NCBI RefSeq assembly: GCF_023016045.1 | Contig: NZ_JALKAP010000002.1 | Location: forward strand, 1-64,000 | DNA length: 64,000 bases | Direction of reading: 5' to 3' | DNA from: Marinobacter sp. S6332 | GTDB taxonomy: Bacteria; Pseudomonadota; Gammaproteobacteria; Pseudomonadales; Oleiphilaceae | Shown here: positions 29,083 through 38,120 of the stretch, one piece after another | Layout: the number at the start of each line of letters is the position of its first letter | Position numbering within the stretch: the stretch's first letter is position 1 | Program-made: the position numbers and the translations under genes | The notes under the pieces: model-generated | The model's input: only the letters and a program-made list of their open reading frames with translations | The model's database searches: none | Told to the model about the DNA's origin: nothing

Positions 29083-30699
29083 ATGCAAACACTGGAAACC
29101 AGTATTAATCCCCAGTCCGACGAGTTTCGCGGCAACATCGAGGCCATGAATGCGCACATCCAGACCTTTCGGGATGTGGAGCAGAAAGTTCTCGATCTGG
29201 CCGAGGCAGCACGGGAAAAGTTTACCAAGCGCGGCAAGCTTCTGCCCCGGGATCGCATCAACCGTTTGCTGGATCGTGGCACACCGTTTCTAGAGCTGTG
29301 CTCTCTGGCTGGCTACAAAATGCACGATGATAAAGACGGCAGCATGGCTGGTGGCGGCATCATCGCCGGTATAGGAACCGTTAGCGGCATTCGCTGCCTA
29401 GTTGTAGCGAGCAACAGCGCCATCAAAGGCGGTACCATTACGCCTGCCGGACTGGATAAAACCTTGCGTCTGCAGCAGATCGCTAAAGAGAACAAACTGC
29501 CGATCGTCTCCCTGTCCGAGAGTGGCGGTGCCAACCTCAACTACGCCACGGATATTTTCGTGCAGGGCGCCCGCGGGTTTGCCAACCAAGCGCGCATGTC
29601 TGCTGCCGGGCTACCGCAGGTTACTGTGGTACACGGTAACGCGACCGCCGGCGGTGCCTATCAGCCCGGCTTGTCGGATTACGTGATCGCGATTCGCGGT
29701 AAGGCCAAGATGTTCCTGGCCGGCCCGCCACTGCTAAAAGCCGCAACCGGTGAAATTGCCGACGACGAAGAGCTTGGCGGTGCAGAAATGCACGCACAGA
29801 CTGCCGGTACTGTTGAATATCTGGCCGAAGACGACGCAGACGGCATCCGCCAGGCGAGAAACGTCATGGAAGCTCTGCCCTGGAACGAACAGCTCCCACC
29901 ACAGCGCGAGCTGAAATGGGAAGAGCCTCTTTATCCTGCGGAAGAGCTACTGGGCGTTATCCCCTCGGATTCTAAAAAGCCTTACGACGTGCGCGAAATT
30001 CTGGCGCGCATAAGTGACGGCTCCAAGTTCATGGACTTCAAGAATGAGTTCGACAGCCAAACCGTCTGCGGCACCATTCGCGTAGAAGGACACTCCGTCG
30101 GCATCATCGGTAACAACGGCCCGATCACCCCGGCCGGCAGCGCCAAGGCAGCCCAGTTTATTCAACTCTGCGACCAGGCAGGCACGCCATTATTGTTCCT
30201 GCACAACACCACAGGATTCATGGTGGGCACGCATTCCGAGCAGAACGGCATCATCAAAAACGGCTCAAAAATGATCCAGGCTGTTGCCAACTGCCGCGTG
30301 CCTAAAGTTGCGGTAGTGATCGGTGGCTCCTACGGTGCCGGAAACTACGCCATGTGTGGCCGCGGCCTTGACCCCCGTTTCATCTTCGCCTGGCCCAACA
30401 GCCGAACAGCCGTTATGGGCCCGGCCCAAGCCGGCAAGGTAATGCGTATTGTGGCGGAAGACAAACAGCGCCGCACCGGCGTCGAGCCAGACCCTAAAAC
30501 TCTCGAGTTCCTGGAACAGGCGACAGCCAAGAAACTGGAAGACGGCTCGACAGCCCTGTTTGGTACAGCTCGGCTATGGGATGACGGCTTGATCGACCCG
30601 AGGGACACCCGAAAAGTTGTGGCACTGGTACTCGACATGTTCCGCGAAGCCGATGCCCGCCAGCTTCGACCAAACACCTTTGGCGTAGCGCGGCTCTGA
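29083..30699 (+). CDS. atuC: Geranyl-CoA carboxylase carboxyltransferase (beta) subunit AtuC
   Basis: 538-residue carboxyltransferase of the propionyl/methylcrotonyl-CoA carboxylase beta family. It transfers CO2 from the biotin on AtuF to cis-geranyl-CoA. Visible features are the N-terminal RDRINRLLDRGTPFLEL, oxyanion-loop glycines in SLSESGGANL and GNATAGGAYQPGLSDYV, and the C-terminal half with NNGPITPAGSAKAAQF, HNTTGFMVG and GGSYGAGNYAMCGRG. The assignment to geranyl-CoA rather than methylcrotonyl-CoA rests on its place in a complete atu cluster. It starts with AAGGA upstream and follows atuB closely. Confidence 0.9.
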   Translation: MQTLETSINPQSDEFRGNIEAMNAHIQTFRDVEQKVLDLAEAAREKFTKRGKLLPRDRINRLLDRGTPFLELCSLAGYKMHDDKDGSMAGGGIIAGIGTVSGIRCLVVASNSAIKGGTITPAGLDKTLRLQQIAKENKLPIVSLSESGGANLNYATDIFVQGARGFANQARMSAAGLPQVTVVHGNATAGGAYQPGLSDYVIAIRGKAKMFLAGPPLLKAATGEIADDEELGGAEMHAQTAGTVEYLAEDDADGIRQARNVMEALPWNEQLPPQRELKWEEPLYPAEELLGVIPSDSKKPYDVREILARISDGSKFMDFKNEFDSQTVCGTIRVEGHSVGIIGNNGPITPAGSAKAAQFIQLCDQAGTPLLFLHNTTGFMVGTHSEQNGIIKNGSKMIQAVANCRVPKVAVVIGGSYGAGNYAMCGRGLDPRFIFAWPNSRTAVMGPAQAGKVMRIVAEDKQRRTGVEPDPKTLEFLEQATAKKLEDGSTALFGTARLWDDGLIDPRDTRKVVALVLDMFREADARQLRPNTFGVARL

Positions 30700-30791
30700 T
30701 CCAAACATACGAAACACTGAGTATTCAAAAGATAGAAAGCGTGCTTCAAACAAGCGAAGGCACGAACCAAAAAACAGCAGGAGAACACATC

Positions 30792-31946
30792 GTGAAATTT
30801 ACAGCCGAACACGAAGCTCTAAGAAAAACCGTCCGCGATTTCGTACAGAAAGAAATCAACCCCCATTGTGACGAGTGGGAAGAAGCTGGCCACTTTCCCA
30901 TTCGCGAAATATTCAAGAAATTAGGCGACCTTGGCGTACTAGGCATCCAGAAGCCTGAAGAATACGGCGGCATGGGGCTGGACTACAGCTACAATCTGGT
31001 TGCCGCTGAAGAATTGGGCATGGCCAACTGTGGCGGTGTGCCCCTGGCAATTGGTGTTCAGACCGACATGTGCACCCCTGCCATCGCGCGCTTTGGTTCG
31101 GATGAACTGAAGCGCAGCTTCCTGGCCCCGGCCATTGCCGGCGACATGGTTGGCTGCATTGGCGTAAGTGAAGTAGGTGCAGGTTCCGACGTGGCTGGCC
31201 TGAAAACCACTGCCAAAAAAGACGGCGATGATTACATCATCAACGGCTCCAAAATGTGGATCACCAACAGCCCTCAGGCCGACTTCATTTGCTTGCTGGC
31301 CAACACCAGCGACGACAAGCCCCACAAGAACAAATCACTGATCATCGTACCCATGAATTCCCCGGGCATTACCATGAGCCCGCACTTGAACAAGCTGGGC
31401 ATGCGTTCCTCGGAAACTGCTCAGATTTTCTTTGACGACGTTCGTGTTCCCCAGCGCAACCGCATTGGCGCCGAGGGCACTGGCTTCATGATGCAGATGC
31501 TGCAGTTCCAGGAAGAACGTTTGTGGGGTGCGGCCAACGTTATCAAAGCGCTGGAAAACTGCATCGACCAGACTATCGAGTACTGCCGTGAGCGTAAGAC
31601 CTTTGGTACACCGCTGATCGACAATCAGGTCATTCACTTCCGCATGGCCGAGTTGCAAACAGAAGTAGAGGCTCTGCGCGCCCTGACCTACAAAGCTTGC
31701 GAGCTGCATATAGAAGGCAAAGACGTCACCAAACTCGCCTCCATGGCCAAGCTGAAAGCCGGTCGTCTGGGCCGCGAAGTTACCGATAGCTGCCTGCAAT
31801 ACTGGGGCGGTAACGGCTTCATGTGGGACAACCCGGCATCCCGCGCATTCCGCGATGTTCGCCTGGTGTCTATCGGCGGCGGTGCCGATGAAATCATGCT
31901 GGGTATTATCAGCAAGATGATGGGCATTCTGCCTGGCAAGCGCTAA
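30792..31946 (+). CDS. atuD: Citronellyl-CoA dehydrogenase AtuD
   Basis: FAD-dependent acyl-CoA dehydrogenase of about 384 residues, expected to oxidise citronellyl-CoA to geranyl-CoA with electron-transfer flavoprotein as acceptor. Motifs present are GCIGVSEVGAGSDVAGLKT (flavin/substrate site), KMWITNSPQADFICLL, RKTFGTPLIDNQVIHFRMAE and QYWGGNGFM near the C-terminus. The start is a GTG at 30792 with AGGAG eight bases upstream; this gives MKFTAEHEALRKTVRDFV, the normal N-terminus. An upstream GTG at 30741 lacks support. A long hairpin element begins 21 bp after the stop, separating atuD from atuE. Confidence 0.9.
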   Translation: MKFTAEHEALRKTVRDFVQKEINPHCDEWEEAGHFPIREIFKKLGDLGVLGIQKPEEYGGMGLDYSYNLVAAEELGMANCGGVPLAIGVQTDMCTPAIARFGSDELKRSFLAPAIAGDMVGCIGVSEVGAGSDVAGLKTTAKKDGDDYIINGSKMWITNSPQADFICLLANTSDDKPHKNKSLIIVPMNSPGITMSPHLNKLGMRSSETAQIFFDDVRVPQRNRIGAEGTGFMMQMLQFQEERLWGAANVIKALENCIDQTIEYCRERKTFGTPLIDNQVIHFRMAELQTEVEALRALTYKACELHIEGKDVTKLASMAKLKAGRLGREVTDSCLQYWGGNGFMWDNPASRAFRDVRLVSIGGGADEIMLGIISKMMGILPGKR

Positions 31947-31966
31947 GGCTAAAGCTTGGTGCCAGA

Positions 31967-32077
31967 CCGGTAGCCCGGTTGAACTCTTCAGGACACGCCC
32001 GCGAGTACGTCCCAGTAGGGCTCGATCGGGCCATCCCTGGCCCTCAACGGTCCTGAAGAGTTCAACCGGGCTACCGG
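31967..32077 (-). repeat. Long hairpin element A (variable arms, conserved head)
   Basis: Arms 31967-31994 and 32050-32077 are perfect 28-bp inverted repeats (CCGGTAGCCCGGTTG and onward). The 55-nt head, read on the minus strand, holds GGGCCAGGGATGGCCC and a TACTGGGACGTA motif. Four other copies occur in the window. This one lies within the atu operon, 21 bp after atuD and 29 bp before atuE. Confidence 0.9.
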
Positions 32078-32106
32078 CCCCAAATCAATGTTCGTGGAGT
32101 CTATCA

Positions 32107-32928
32107 ATGGAAACCTTGCCTCATTGCGAAACACTGCTTCTGGAGAAACAGGGGCCAGCACTGCATGTCACCATCAACCGGCCGGAATCCCGCAATGCCA
32201 TGAGCCTGCAGATGGTAGCAGAGCTGTCCACTATTTTTACCGAAGTGGAATCTGACACCAGCATCCGCGCCGTTGTCATCCGCGGCTCCGGCGGCCACTT
32301 CTGTGCTGGTGGCGATATCAAAGATCTAGCTGGTGCCCGCAGCCAAAAAGCCGGCGAAGGCGAAGCTGACCCCTTTTACGTTCTCAACCGCGCCTTTGGA
32401 GCGATGATTCAGCAAGTGAACGAATCCTCCAAGGTCGTCATCGCCGTCACTGAAGGTGCAGTAATGGGCGGCGGATTTGGCTTGGCCTGCGTATCCGATG
32501 TTGCTATCGCGGGACCCACCGCGAAATTCGGCATGCCGGAAACCACCCTCGGCATCCTCCCTGCGCAGATTGCGCCATTCGTCGTAGAACGAATTGGCCT
32601 GACCCAAGCCCGCCGGCTTGCGCTGCTTGGTTTGCGAATCAGTGCGGAAGAAGCTTGCACACTGGGCATCGTTCATCAGGTTGCATCATCTGATAGTGAG
32701 CTAGACGACATGCTGGCGCACGCTGTTGAACGCGTTCGCAACTGTGCACCCATCGCCACAGCAGAGACCAAAGCACTGCTCCACCGGGTTGGACATGAAT
32801 CCATGAGCGGATTACTCGACAGCGCAGCCGAAATGTTCGCCGCAGCCGTTAAAGGCAGCGAAGGTAACGAAGGCACTATGGCATTCATGCAGAAGCGTCC
32901 ACCAGCCTGGGCAGACACGAACACATGA
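32107..32928 (+). CDS. atuE: Isohexenylglutaconyl-CoA hydratase AtuE
   Basis: 273-residue crotonase-fold protein hydrating isohexenylglutaconyl-CoA to 3-hydroxy-3-isohexenylglutaryl-CoA, the step after carboxylation by AtuCF. Crotonase features are NRPESRNAMSLQM, the oxyanion-hole GGHFCAGGDIKDL and GAVMGGGFGLACVSDVAIA, followed by AKFGMPETTLGILP. The start has GGAG seven bases upstream. The gene is bracketed by two long hairpin elements (A upstream, B downstream), so its message may be processed or expressed separately from the rest of the operon. Confidence 0.88.
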   Translation: METLPHCETLLLEKQGPALHVTINRPESRNAMSLQMVAELSTIFTEVESDTSIRAVVIRGSGGHFCAGGDIKDLAGARSQKAGEGEADPFYVLNRAFGAMIQQVNESSKVVIAVTEGAVMGGGFGLACVSDVAIAGPTAKFGMPETTLGILPAQIAPFVVERIGLTQARRLALLGLRISAEEACTLGIVHQVASSDSELDDMLAHAVERVRNCAPIATAETKALLHRVGHESMSGLLDSAAEMFAAAVKGSEGNEGTMAFMQKRPPAWADTNT

Positions 32929-32935
32929 TGAGGGA

Positions 32936-33049
32936 GCGCTTGGGTGCGGGGGTGTTTTCAGAAAATGTAGAGGGCCATGGATGGCCCGAAACAAGCGCAC
33001 ATGGATGTGCCCGTAGCGGTTTTCTGAAAACACCCCCGTACCCGAGCGC
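32936..33049 (+). repeat. Long hairpin element B (variable arms, conserved head)
   Basis: Arms 32936-32965 and 33020-33049 pair over 30 bp with two G-U type positions. The 54-nt head contains GGGCCATGGATGGCCC and GCACATGGATGTGC, each a small hairpin with a TGGA loop. It is the forward orientation of the family and lies between atuE (stop 8 bp before) and atuF. Confidence 0.92.
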
Positions 33050-33079
33050 GAACTGGCACGAAATCGAGAGACCAGCACA

Positions 33080-35050
33080 ATGCTAAAAAAACTATTAATA
33101 GCAAACCGTGGCGAAATCGCAGTGCGCGTTATTCGCACCGCCAAAGCCCTCGGATACCGCACCGTCGCCGTATACTCCGAGGCTGACGCCAATGCCATGC
33201 ACACCGAACTGGCAGACGAAGCCGTTTGCATAGGCCCCGCACAAGTATCCGCGTCCTACCTGAATGCCGACGCCATACTCGAAGCCGCCCGCAAAACTGG
33301 CGCCGACTGCATTCATCCGGGTTACGGTTTCCTCTCCGAGAACTCAGGCTTTTCAGACGCCTGCAAAGAGGCTGGCATCGTATTCGTTGGCCCGCCAGCG
33401 GCCGCCATCGAACTCATGGGTAGCAAGCGACGCTCTAAAATCGCCATGCAAAAAGCCGGCGTACCGGTAGTTCCCGGATACGAAGGCGACAACGCCAGCG
33501 ACGACGAACTCATAGCTGCAGCATCTGACATCGGCTATCCGCTGATGATTAAAGCCTCCGCCGGCGGCGGTGGCCGAGGCATGCGCCTCGTGCACAGCGA
33601 ATCCGAGTTGGCCGACAACATCAAACGGGCACGTTCCGAATCCAAGCAAGCTTTTGGCGACGACGAACTGATCCTCGAAAGAGCAGTAATCGAACCCCGC
33701 CACGTAGAAATTCAGGTGTTCGCCGACCAGCACGGCAATGCCGTCTACCTCGGCGAGCGGGACTGCTCCGTACAGCGTCGCCACCAGAAAGTCGTCGAAG
33801 AAGCACCCTCACCCTTCGTGACGCCGGAACTCCGGGCCGCCATGGGCGAAGCTGCTGTTAAAGCAGCGCTGGCCTGCAACTACGAAGGCGCAGGCACCGT
33901 CGAATTCCTCGTCGACAAAGACCGCAACTTCTACTTTCTGGAAATGAACACACGTCTGCAGGTAGAGCACCCGGTTACCGAACTGATTACCGGTCAGGAC
34001 CTGGTGGCTTGGCAGCTCAGTGTTGCCGAAGGCCTGCCATTGCCTCTGGCTCAGAATGACATCGAATTGAACGGCCACGCCATCGAGGTACGGCTCTACG
34101 CGGAAGACCCGTCCAACGGCTTCACGCCCCAGACCGGCCCCTTGCATGTGTTCCAGCCTGCAGAAGGAGAAGGCCTGCGATATGACACAGGCGTGCGTTC
34201 AGGCGATGAAATAACGCCCCACTACGACCCCATGCTTGCAAAGGTTATTGCCTGGGGTGAAAACCGCGACGAAGCACGCCGCCGCCTGATTCGCGCTCTG
34301 GAAGATACAGCCGTATTTGGTGTCACCACCAACCGGCATTTCCTCGGCCGAATCATCGCAGACAGCACCTTTGGTGCCGGTGAGGCAACCACGGCATTTT
34401 TGCAACAGGCTTTCAGTGACGATCCTTCACTGCAACCAGCCAAACTGCAAATCCGTCAGCTTGCCATCGCAGCTTGTGTACTGGCTCACGATGCTTCCGG
34501 CAATAAAGCCTGGAGCAACGCCCCCGCTACGAACACACCCATGAAGCTTGCCATTGGCGACGAGACAGTTGAATTACTGGTGCAAAGCAGTGGTAACAAA
34601 GTGTCCTGCAGCTTGGGTGACGAACACCACGAATTGGTCGTGACCAGCCTGAACAACGGCGTTTTATGCATTATCGACAAGGATATTCGTCAGCGTTGCC
34701 AATATCACCGCGCTGGGGATTCCCTATATTTACAAGCGTTCGGAGAGTCGTGGTCGGTTACTGATCTCACTCACCAGCCTGCAGCAGGTGCGAATGGTGC
34801 CGGTAGTGGGCGCATTCAGGCCTCTATGGACGGCGCCATTATCGACGTTTTGGTAGAAGCCGGCCAAACCGTTAGCCAGGGCGACACCCTCGTGATACTC
34901 GAAGCCATGAAGATGGAACACCCGGTCAAAGCCGACTGCGACGGTGTCGTAGCTCAGGTACTGACCACCAAAGGCGATCAGGTCAAGCGTAATCAATTGC
35001 TGGTGGAAGTGACCACCGGCGAAGCATCCGAACAGGAGAACAAACAGTGA
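33080..35050 (+). CDS. atuF: Geranyl-CoA carboxylase biotin-containing (alpha) subunit AtuF
   Basis: 656 residues: a biotin carboxylase domain (1-450), a linker, and a biotin carboxyl carrier domain at the end. Visible are KLLIANRGEIAVRVIRTAK, the ATP-grasp loop KASAGGGGRGMRLV, GERDCSVQRRHQKVVEEAPSP in the active site, FLEMNTRLQVEHPVTELITG, and the biotinylation motif EAMKMEHPVKA near residue 615. It carboxylates biotin with bicarbonate and ATP, and AtuC transfers the CO2. Its end overlaps the atuG start by 4 bp. It is similar to methylcrotonyl-CoA carboxylase alpha, and context decides the name. Confidence 0.92.
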   Translation: MLKKLLIANRGEIAVRVIRTAKALGYRTVAVYSEADANAMHTELADEAVCIGPAQVSASYLNADAILEAARKTGADCIHPGYGFLSENSGFSDACKEAGIVFVGPPAAAIELMGSKRRSKIAMQKAGVPVVPGYEGDNASDDELIAAASDIGYPLMIKASAGGGGRGMRLVHSESELADNIKRARSESKQAFGDDELILERAVIEPRHVEIQVFADQHGNAVYLGERDCSVQRRHQKVVEEAPSPFVTPELRAAMGEAAVKAALACNYEGAGTVEFLVDKDRNFYFLEMNTRLQVEHPVTELITGQDLVAWQLSVAEGLPLPLAQNDIELNGHAIEVRLYAEDPSNGFTPQTGPLHVFQPAEGEGLRYDTGVRSGDEITPHYDPMLAKVIAWGENRDEARRRLIRALEDTAVFGVTTNRHFLGRIIADSTFGAGEATTAFLQQAFSDDPSLQPAKLQIRQLAIAACVLAHDASGNKAWSNAPATNTPMKLAIGDETVELLVQSSGNKVSCSLGDEHHELVVTSLNNGVLCIIDKDIRQRCQYHRAGDSLYLQAFGESWSVTDLTHQPAAGANGAGSGRIQASMDGAIIDVLVEAGQTVSQGDTLVILEAMKMEHPVKADCDGVVAQVLTTKGDQVKRNQLLVEVTTGEASEQENKQ

Positions 35051-35874
35051 ACACATTGAAAAACCAAACCGTATTTATTACCGGCGCCAGCCGGGGCATC
35101 GGCCGTGCTATCGCCCTCGCCTGTGCACGCCAGGGCGCGAACGTTATTATCGCGGCAAAGTCAGACACACCTCACCCCAAGCTGCCAGGCACCATACACA
35201 CCGTAGCCGAAGAAGTTCGTGCGGCGGGCGGTCAGGCACTGCCGTTGGTACTCGACGTGCGCGATGAAGATCAAATCAAGCAGCGTATCGATGAGGCCGC
35301 TGAGCACTTTGGTGGTATCGACGCCCTGATCAATAACGCTGGCGCCATTCGCCTGACGGGTGTAGAAAACCTAAAGGTCAGCCGTTTTGACCTCTTGCAT
35401 CAAGTAAATGCACGTGCCGTGCTTGCATGCAGTCAGGCTGCCCTGCCCTGGCTCAAAAAATCCAAGCGCGCGCACATTCTGAGCATGTCACCGCCGCTGA
35501 ACCTTGACCCGAAATGGTTTGCTCAGTTCGGACCATACACATCCACAAAATACGCCATGACCATGATCAGCATTGGTATGGCTCAGGAATTCAAACGTTA
35601 CGGCATTGCCGTTAACACACTTTGGCCAAAAACACTTATCTCAACCGCTGCCATTGAGCATGAAGCGGGCGGAGCCCAAATGATGTCCCAAGGCAGGACT
35701 CCTGAGATTATGGCAGACGCAGCCGTAAGCATCCTGAATCACACTATTGAAGAGATGACAGGGCAAAACCTGATAGACGAAAACGTGTTGCGTCAGGACG
35801 GCGTAACCGATTTTGAAGGCTACCGTTATGAGGCCAACGACAAGCCGTTGTTGCCAGACCTCTACCTGGACTAG
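35047..35874 (+). CDS. atuG: Short-chain dehydrogenase AtuG
   Basis: 275-residue SDR. The dinucleotide motif TGASRGIGRAIA is present, along with NNAGAI, and an active-site region with Ser in HILSMSPPLNL and Tyr/Lys in YTSTKYAMTM (Y-x-x-x-K). The C-terminal half resembles hydroxysteroid dehydrogenase-like 2 (HSDL2) family enzymes. Its atu step is not established; AtuG has been proposed to act on an alcohol or hydroxyacyl intermediate. The GTG start overlaps the atuF stop, with AGGAG upstream, so it is translationally coupled. Unlike AtuB, it has a standard catalytic Tyr. Confidence 0.87.
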   Translation: MNTLKNQTVFITGASRGIGRAIALACARQGANVIIAAKSDTPHPKLPGTIHTVAEEVRAAGGQALPLVLDVRDEDQIKQRIDEAAEHFGGIDALINNAGAIRLTGVENLKVSRFDLLHQVNARAVLACSQAALPWLKKSKRAHILSMSPPLNLDPKWFAQFGPYTSTKYAMTMISIGMAQEFKRYGIAVNTLWPKTLISTAAIEHEAGGAQMMSQGRTPEIMADAAVSILNHTIEEMTGQNLIDENVLRQDGVTDFEGYRYEANDKPLLPDLYLD

Positions 35875-35907
35875 CCCTAACCTATAAAAACACCTGACGG
35901 AAAGACC

Positions 35908-37731
35908 ATGAGCCAAGATAACGTTACTGCACTGGATCTGATGCGCAGCCTGCCGGGAGTTTTCAAACGGCTCCCCGCAATTGCCAAAGGCTATTACTAC
36001 TACTCAGTGAAGAATGCGAGCAAGCCCCTCACCCTCGGAACTCTCGTAGAGAAGAATGCCGAAAAATACCGGGATAAAACGGCTATTTTGTTTGAGGAGC
36101 GCAGCATCACCTGGGGCGAATTCAATGCCTGGTCCAATCGCATTGCGGCTTATCTTCAAGCTCAGGGTCTGAAAAAGGGCGACTCAATTGCAGTCTTACT
36201 TGAGAATCGCCCAGAAATTCTGGCAGTAGTCGCAGGCGCGGCCAAGATTGGCGTTGCCTGCGCCATGCTGAACTCCTCCCAACGAGGTAAGGTGCTGGAA
36301 CACAGCATTAACCTAACAAGCCCAAAAATGATCGTGGTTGGTGAAGAACTGGTGCCTTCACTTGATGACATCAAAGCCAGCCTCCAGCTTGATCATCCCA
36401 GCCCACTTCTGTTCCTTGCTGACACCAACACCCTGAACTCCTTTGGTGATGCGCCTTCGGGCTACGCCAACATGGCACAGCAGGTGAGCACGTTTAACAG
36501 CAACAATCCGGAGCTGAGCGATCCCCCCAGAACCGGCGATACAGCAATTTTTCTCTTTACATCCGGTACCACCGGCCTACCCAAGGCCGCACCTGGATCA
36601 CACACCAAATTCATAAAAGCTTACGGCGGCTTTGGGATGATGGCGCTTTCGATGACGCCAGACGACGTTTTCTACTGCACTCTGCCCTTGTATCACGGTA
36701 CTGGTTTGGTGGTGTGCTGGAGCACTGCTCTGGCGGGAGGTTCTGCCTTCGCCTTGCGCAGGAAATTCTCCGCTAGCGCCTTCTGGGATGACGTGCGCCG
36801 CTACGATGCAACAGCCTTCGGTTACATTGGCGAACTCTGCCGCTACCTGCTGAATCAGCCGCCAAGTGACCAGGATCGCAATCATCGCCTGACTAAAATG
36901 CTGGGCAATGGTTTACGGCCCTCCATCTGGAATGAGTTCAAAGACCGTTTCGGTATTGAAACCGTCTCGGAACTCTACGCTTCCAGTGAAGGTAACGTCG
37001 GTTTCAGTAATTTCTTCAACATGGACAACACCGTCGGCCTGTCTACAGCGCCGTACAAACTGGTCAAGTTCCACGACGGCACCCGAGACCCGATTCGCAA
37101 TGAGAAAGGCATACTGGAGGAAGCCGAGAACGGCGAGCCAGGCCTGCTTATCAGCGAGAACACAAAGAAATGGGCTTTTGAAGGCTACACCCAGAAAGAA
37201 GCCACAGAAAAATCCCTCATTCGGGATGCTTTCAAAAAAGGCGACGCCTGGTTCAACACGGGTGATGTTTTAAAATCAATCGGTTGTGGGCATCTGCAGT
37301 TTGTGGACCGAATGGGCGATACCTTCCGCTGGAAAGGCGAGAACGTTTCGACCAACGAGGTGGAGAACATCATCGATGGTTCGGGCATGGTGGAGGAAGC
37401 CATCGTTTATGGCGTGGAGATTCCGAAAACCAATGGCAAGGCTGGTATGGTTACGTTGGTACCGAGCAAGGGTAGTTTCGATATCAACAAACTGCTGACT
37501 TACTTGCAGGCCAACCTGCCTGCTTATGCGGTTCCAGTGTTTATTCGTGTGACTGAAGCCATCGAGAAAACCGGAACCTTCAAGTACCGAAAGGTGGATA
37601 TTCAGAAAGCTGGCTACGCGCTGGAGCGCCCTAATGAAGAAGTTTATGCGTGGCTGCCAAAAACTGAGGGTTACACGCTGCTGACCCCTGACTTGGTTTC
37701 GGATATTGATTCTGGGCAGTTTAATTTCTGA
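35908..37731 (+). CDS. atuH: Acyl-CoA synthetase AtuH
   Basis: 607-residue AMP-forming ligase of the FATP/very-long-chain acyl-CoA synthetase type, expected to activate citronellate/geranate to the CoA thioester. The AMP-binding motif is FTSGTTGLPKAAPGSH. Further features are YHGTGLVVCWSTAL, the adenylation-core SELYASSEGNVGFSN, GDTFRWKGENVSTNEVE and the C-terminal lysine region TGTFKYRKVDIQKAGY. It is the last gene of the atu operon, 34 bp after atuG. Long hairpin element C begins 53 bp after its stop and may form the 3' end of the operon transcript. Confidence 0.88.
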   Translation: MSQDNVTALDLMRSLPGVFKRLPAIAKGYYYYSVKNASKPLTLGTLVEKNAEKYRDKTAILFEERSITWGEFNAWSNRIAAYLQAQGLKKGDSIAVLLENRPEILAVVAGAAKIGVACAMLNSSQRGKVLEHSINLTSPKMIVVGEELVPSLDDIKASLQLDHPSPLLFLADTNTLNSFGDAPSGYANMAQQVSTFNSNNPELSDPPRTGDTAIFLFTSGTTGLPKAAPGSHTKFIKAYGGFGMMALSMTPDDVFYCTLPLYHGTGLVVCWSTALAGGSAFALRRKFSASAFWDDVRRYDATAFGYIGELCRYLLNQPPSDQDRNHRLTKMLGNGLRPSIWNEFKDRFGIETVSELYASSEGNVGFSNFFNMDNTVGLSTAPYKLVKFHDGTRDPIRNEKGILEEAENGEPGLLISENTKKWAFEGYTQKEATEKSLIRDAFKKGDAWFNTGDVLKSIGCGHLQFVDRMGDTFRWKGENVSTNEVENIIDGSGMVEEAIVYGVEIPKTNGKAGMVTLVPSKGSFDINKLLTYLQANLPAYAVPVFIRVTEAIEKTGTFKYRKVDIQKAGYALERPNEEVYAWLPKTEGYTLLTPDLVSDIDSGQFNF

Positions 37732-37783
37732 ATGTATCGTTGCCTGTAGATTATGGCCCTAGCCTTTTAGATCGGGGGTAGCC

Positions 37784-37885
37784 ATGCAGGGCGGGTCTTC
37801 CCAAAAACCGCTACAAGCACATCCATGTGCGCTTGTTTCGGGCCATCCTTGGCCCTCTACATTTTTGGGAAGACCCGCCCTGCAT
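37784..37885 (-). repeat. Long hairpin element C (variable arms, conserved head)
   Basis: Perfect 24-bp arms lie at 37784-37807 and 37862-37885 (ATGCAGGGCGGGTCTTCCC plus five A's). The 54-nt head read on the minus strand matches element B almost base for base. It lies just past atuH. Together with element D it fills most of the 389-bp gap between convergent atuH and the oxidoreductase gene; the about 90 bp between them shows nothing notable. Confidence 0.92.
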
Positions 37886-37976
37886 CGCTTTTACAATATC
37901 GTGCGATAGTCCTTAAAACAGAAACCCTCTTCTATTTATAAAAGCGCATTACTGGAGATAACTAAGAAGCTGGATA

Positions 37977-38084
37977 GTGAGAGTGAGCGCCCCCTCCCAA
38001 AAATGTCTGCGGCCATGGATGGCCGCAGTCAAGCCCACATGGATGTGCTCGTAGCGTTTTTTGGGAGGGGGCGCTCACTCTCAC
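37977..38084 (+). repeat. Long hairpin element D (variable arms, conserved head)
   Basis: Perfect 27-bp arms lie at 37977-38003 and 38058-38084 (GTGAGAGTGAGCGCCCCCTC onward). The head has CTGCGGCCATGGATGGCCGC followed by AG, a longer first hairpin than in B with compensating changes in both strands, and the second hairpin CACATGGATGTG. It ends 36 bp from the stop of the convergent oxidoreductase gene. Confidence 0.92.
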
Positions 38085-38120
38085 CTACACCCAAGCCAAC
38101 AGGCTACAAACGGTCAAAAC

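Noticed and set aside
33080..35050. Naming atuC/atuF as methylcrotonyl-CoA carboxylase (liuB/liuD)
   Set aside because: The families are very similar, but the complete atu gene order with atuR, A, B, D, E, G and H and the lack of liu neighbours favour geranyl-CoA carboxylase.
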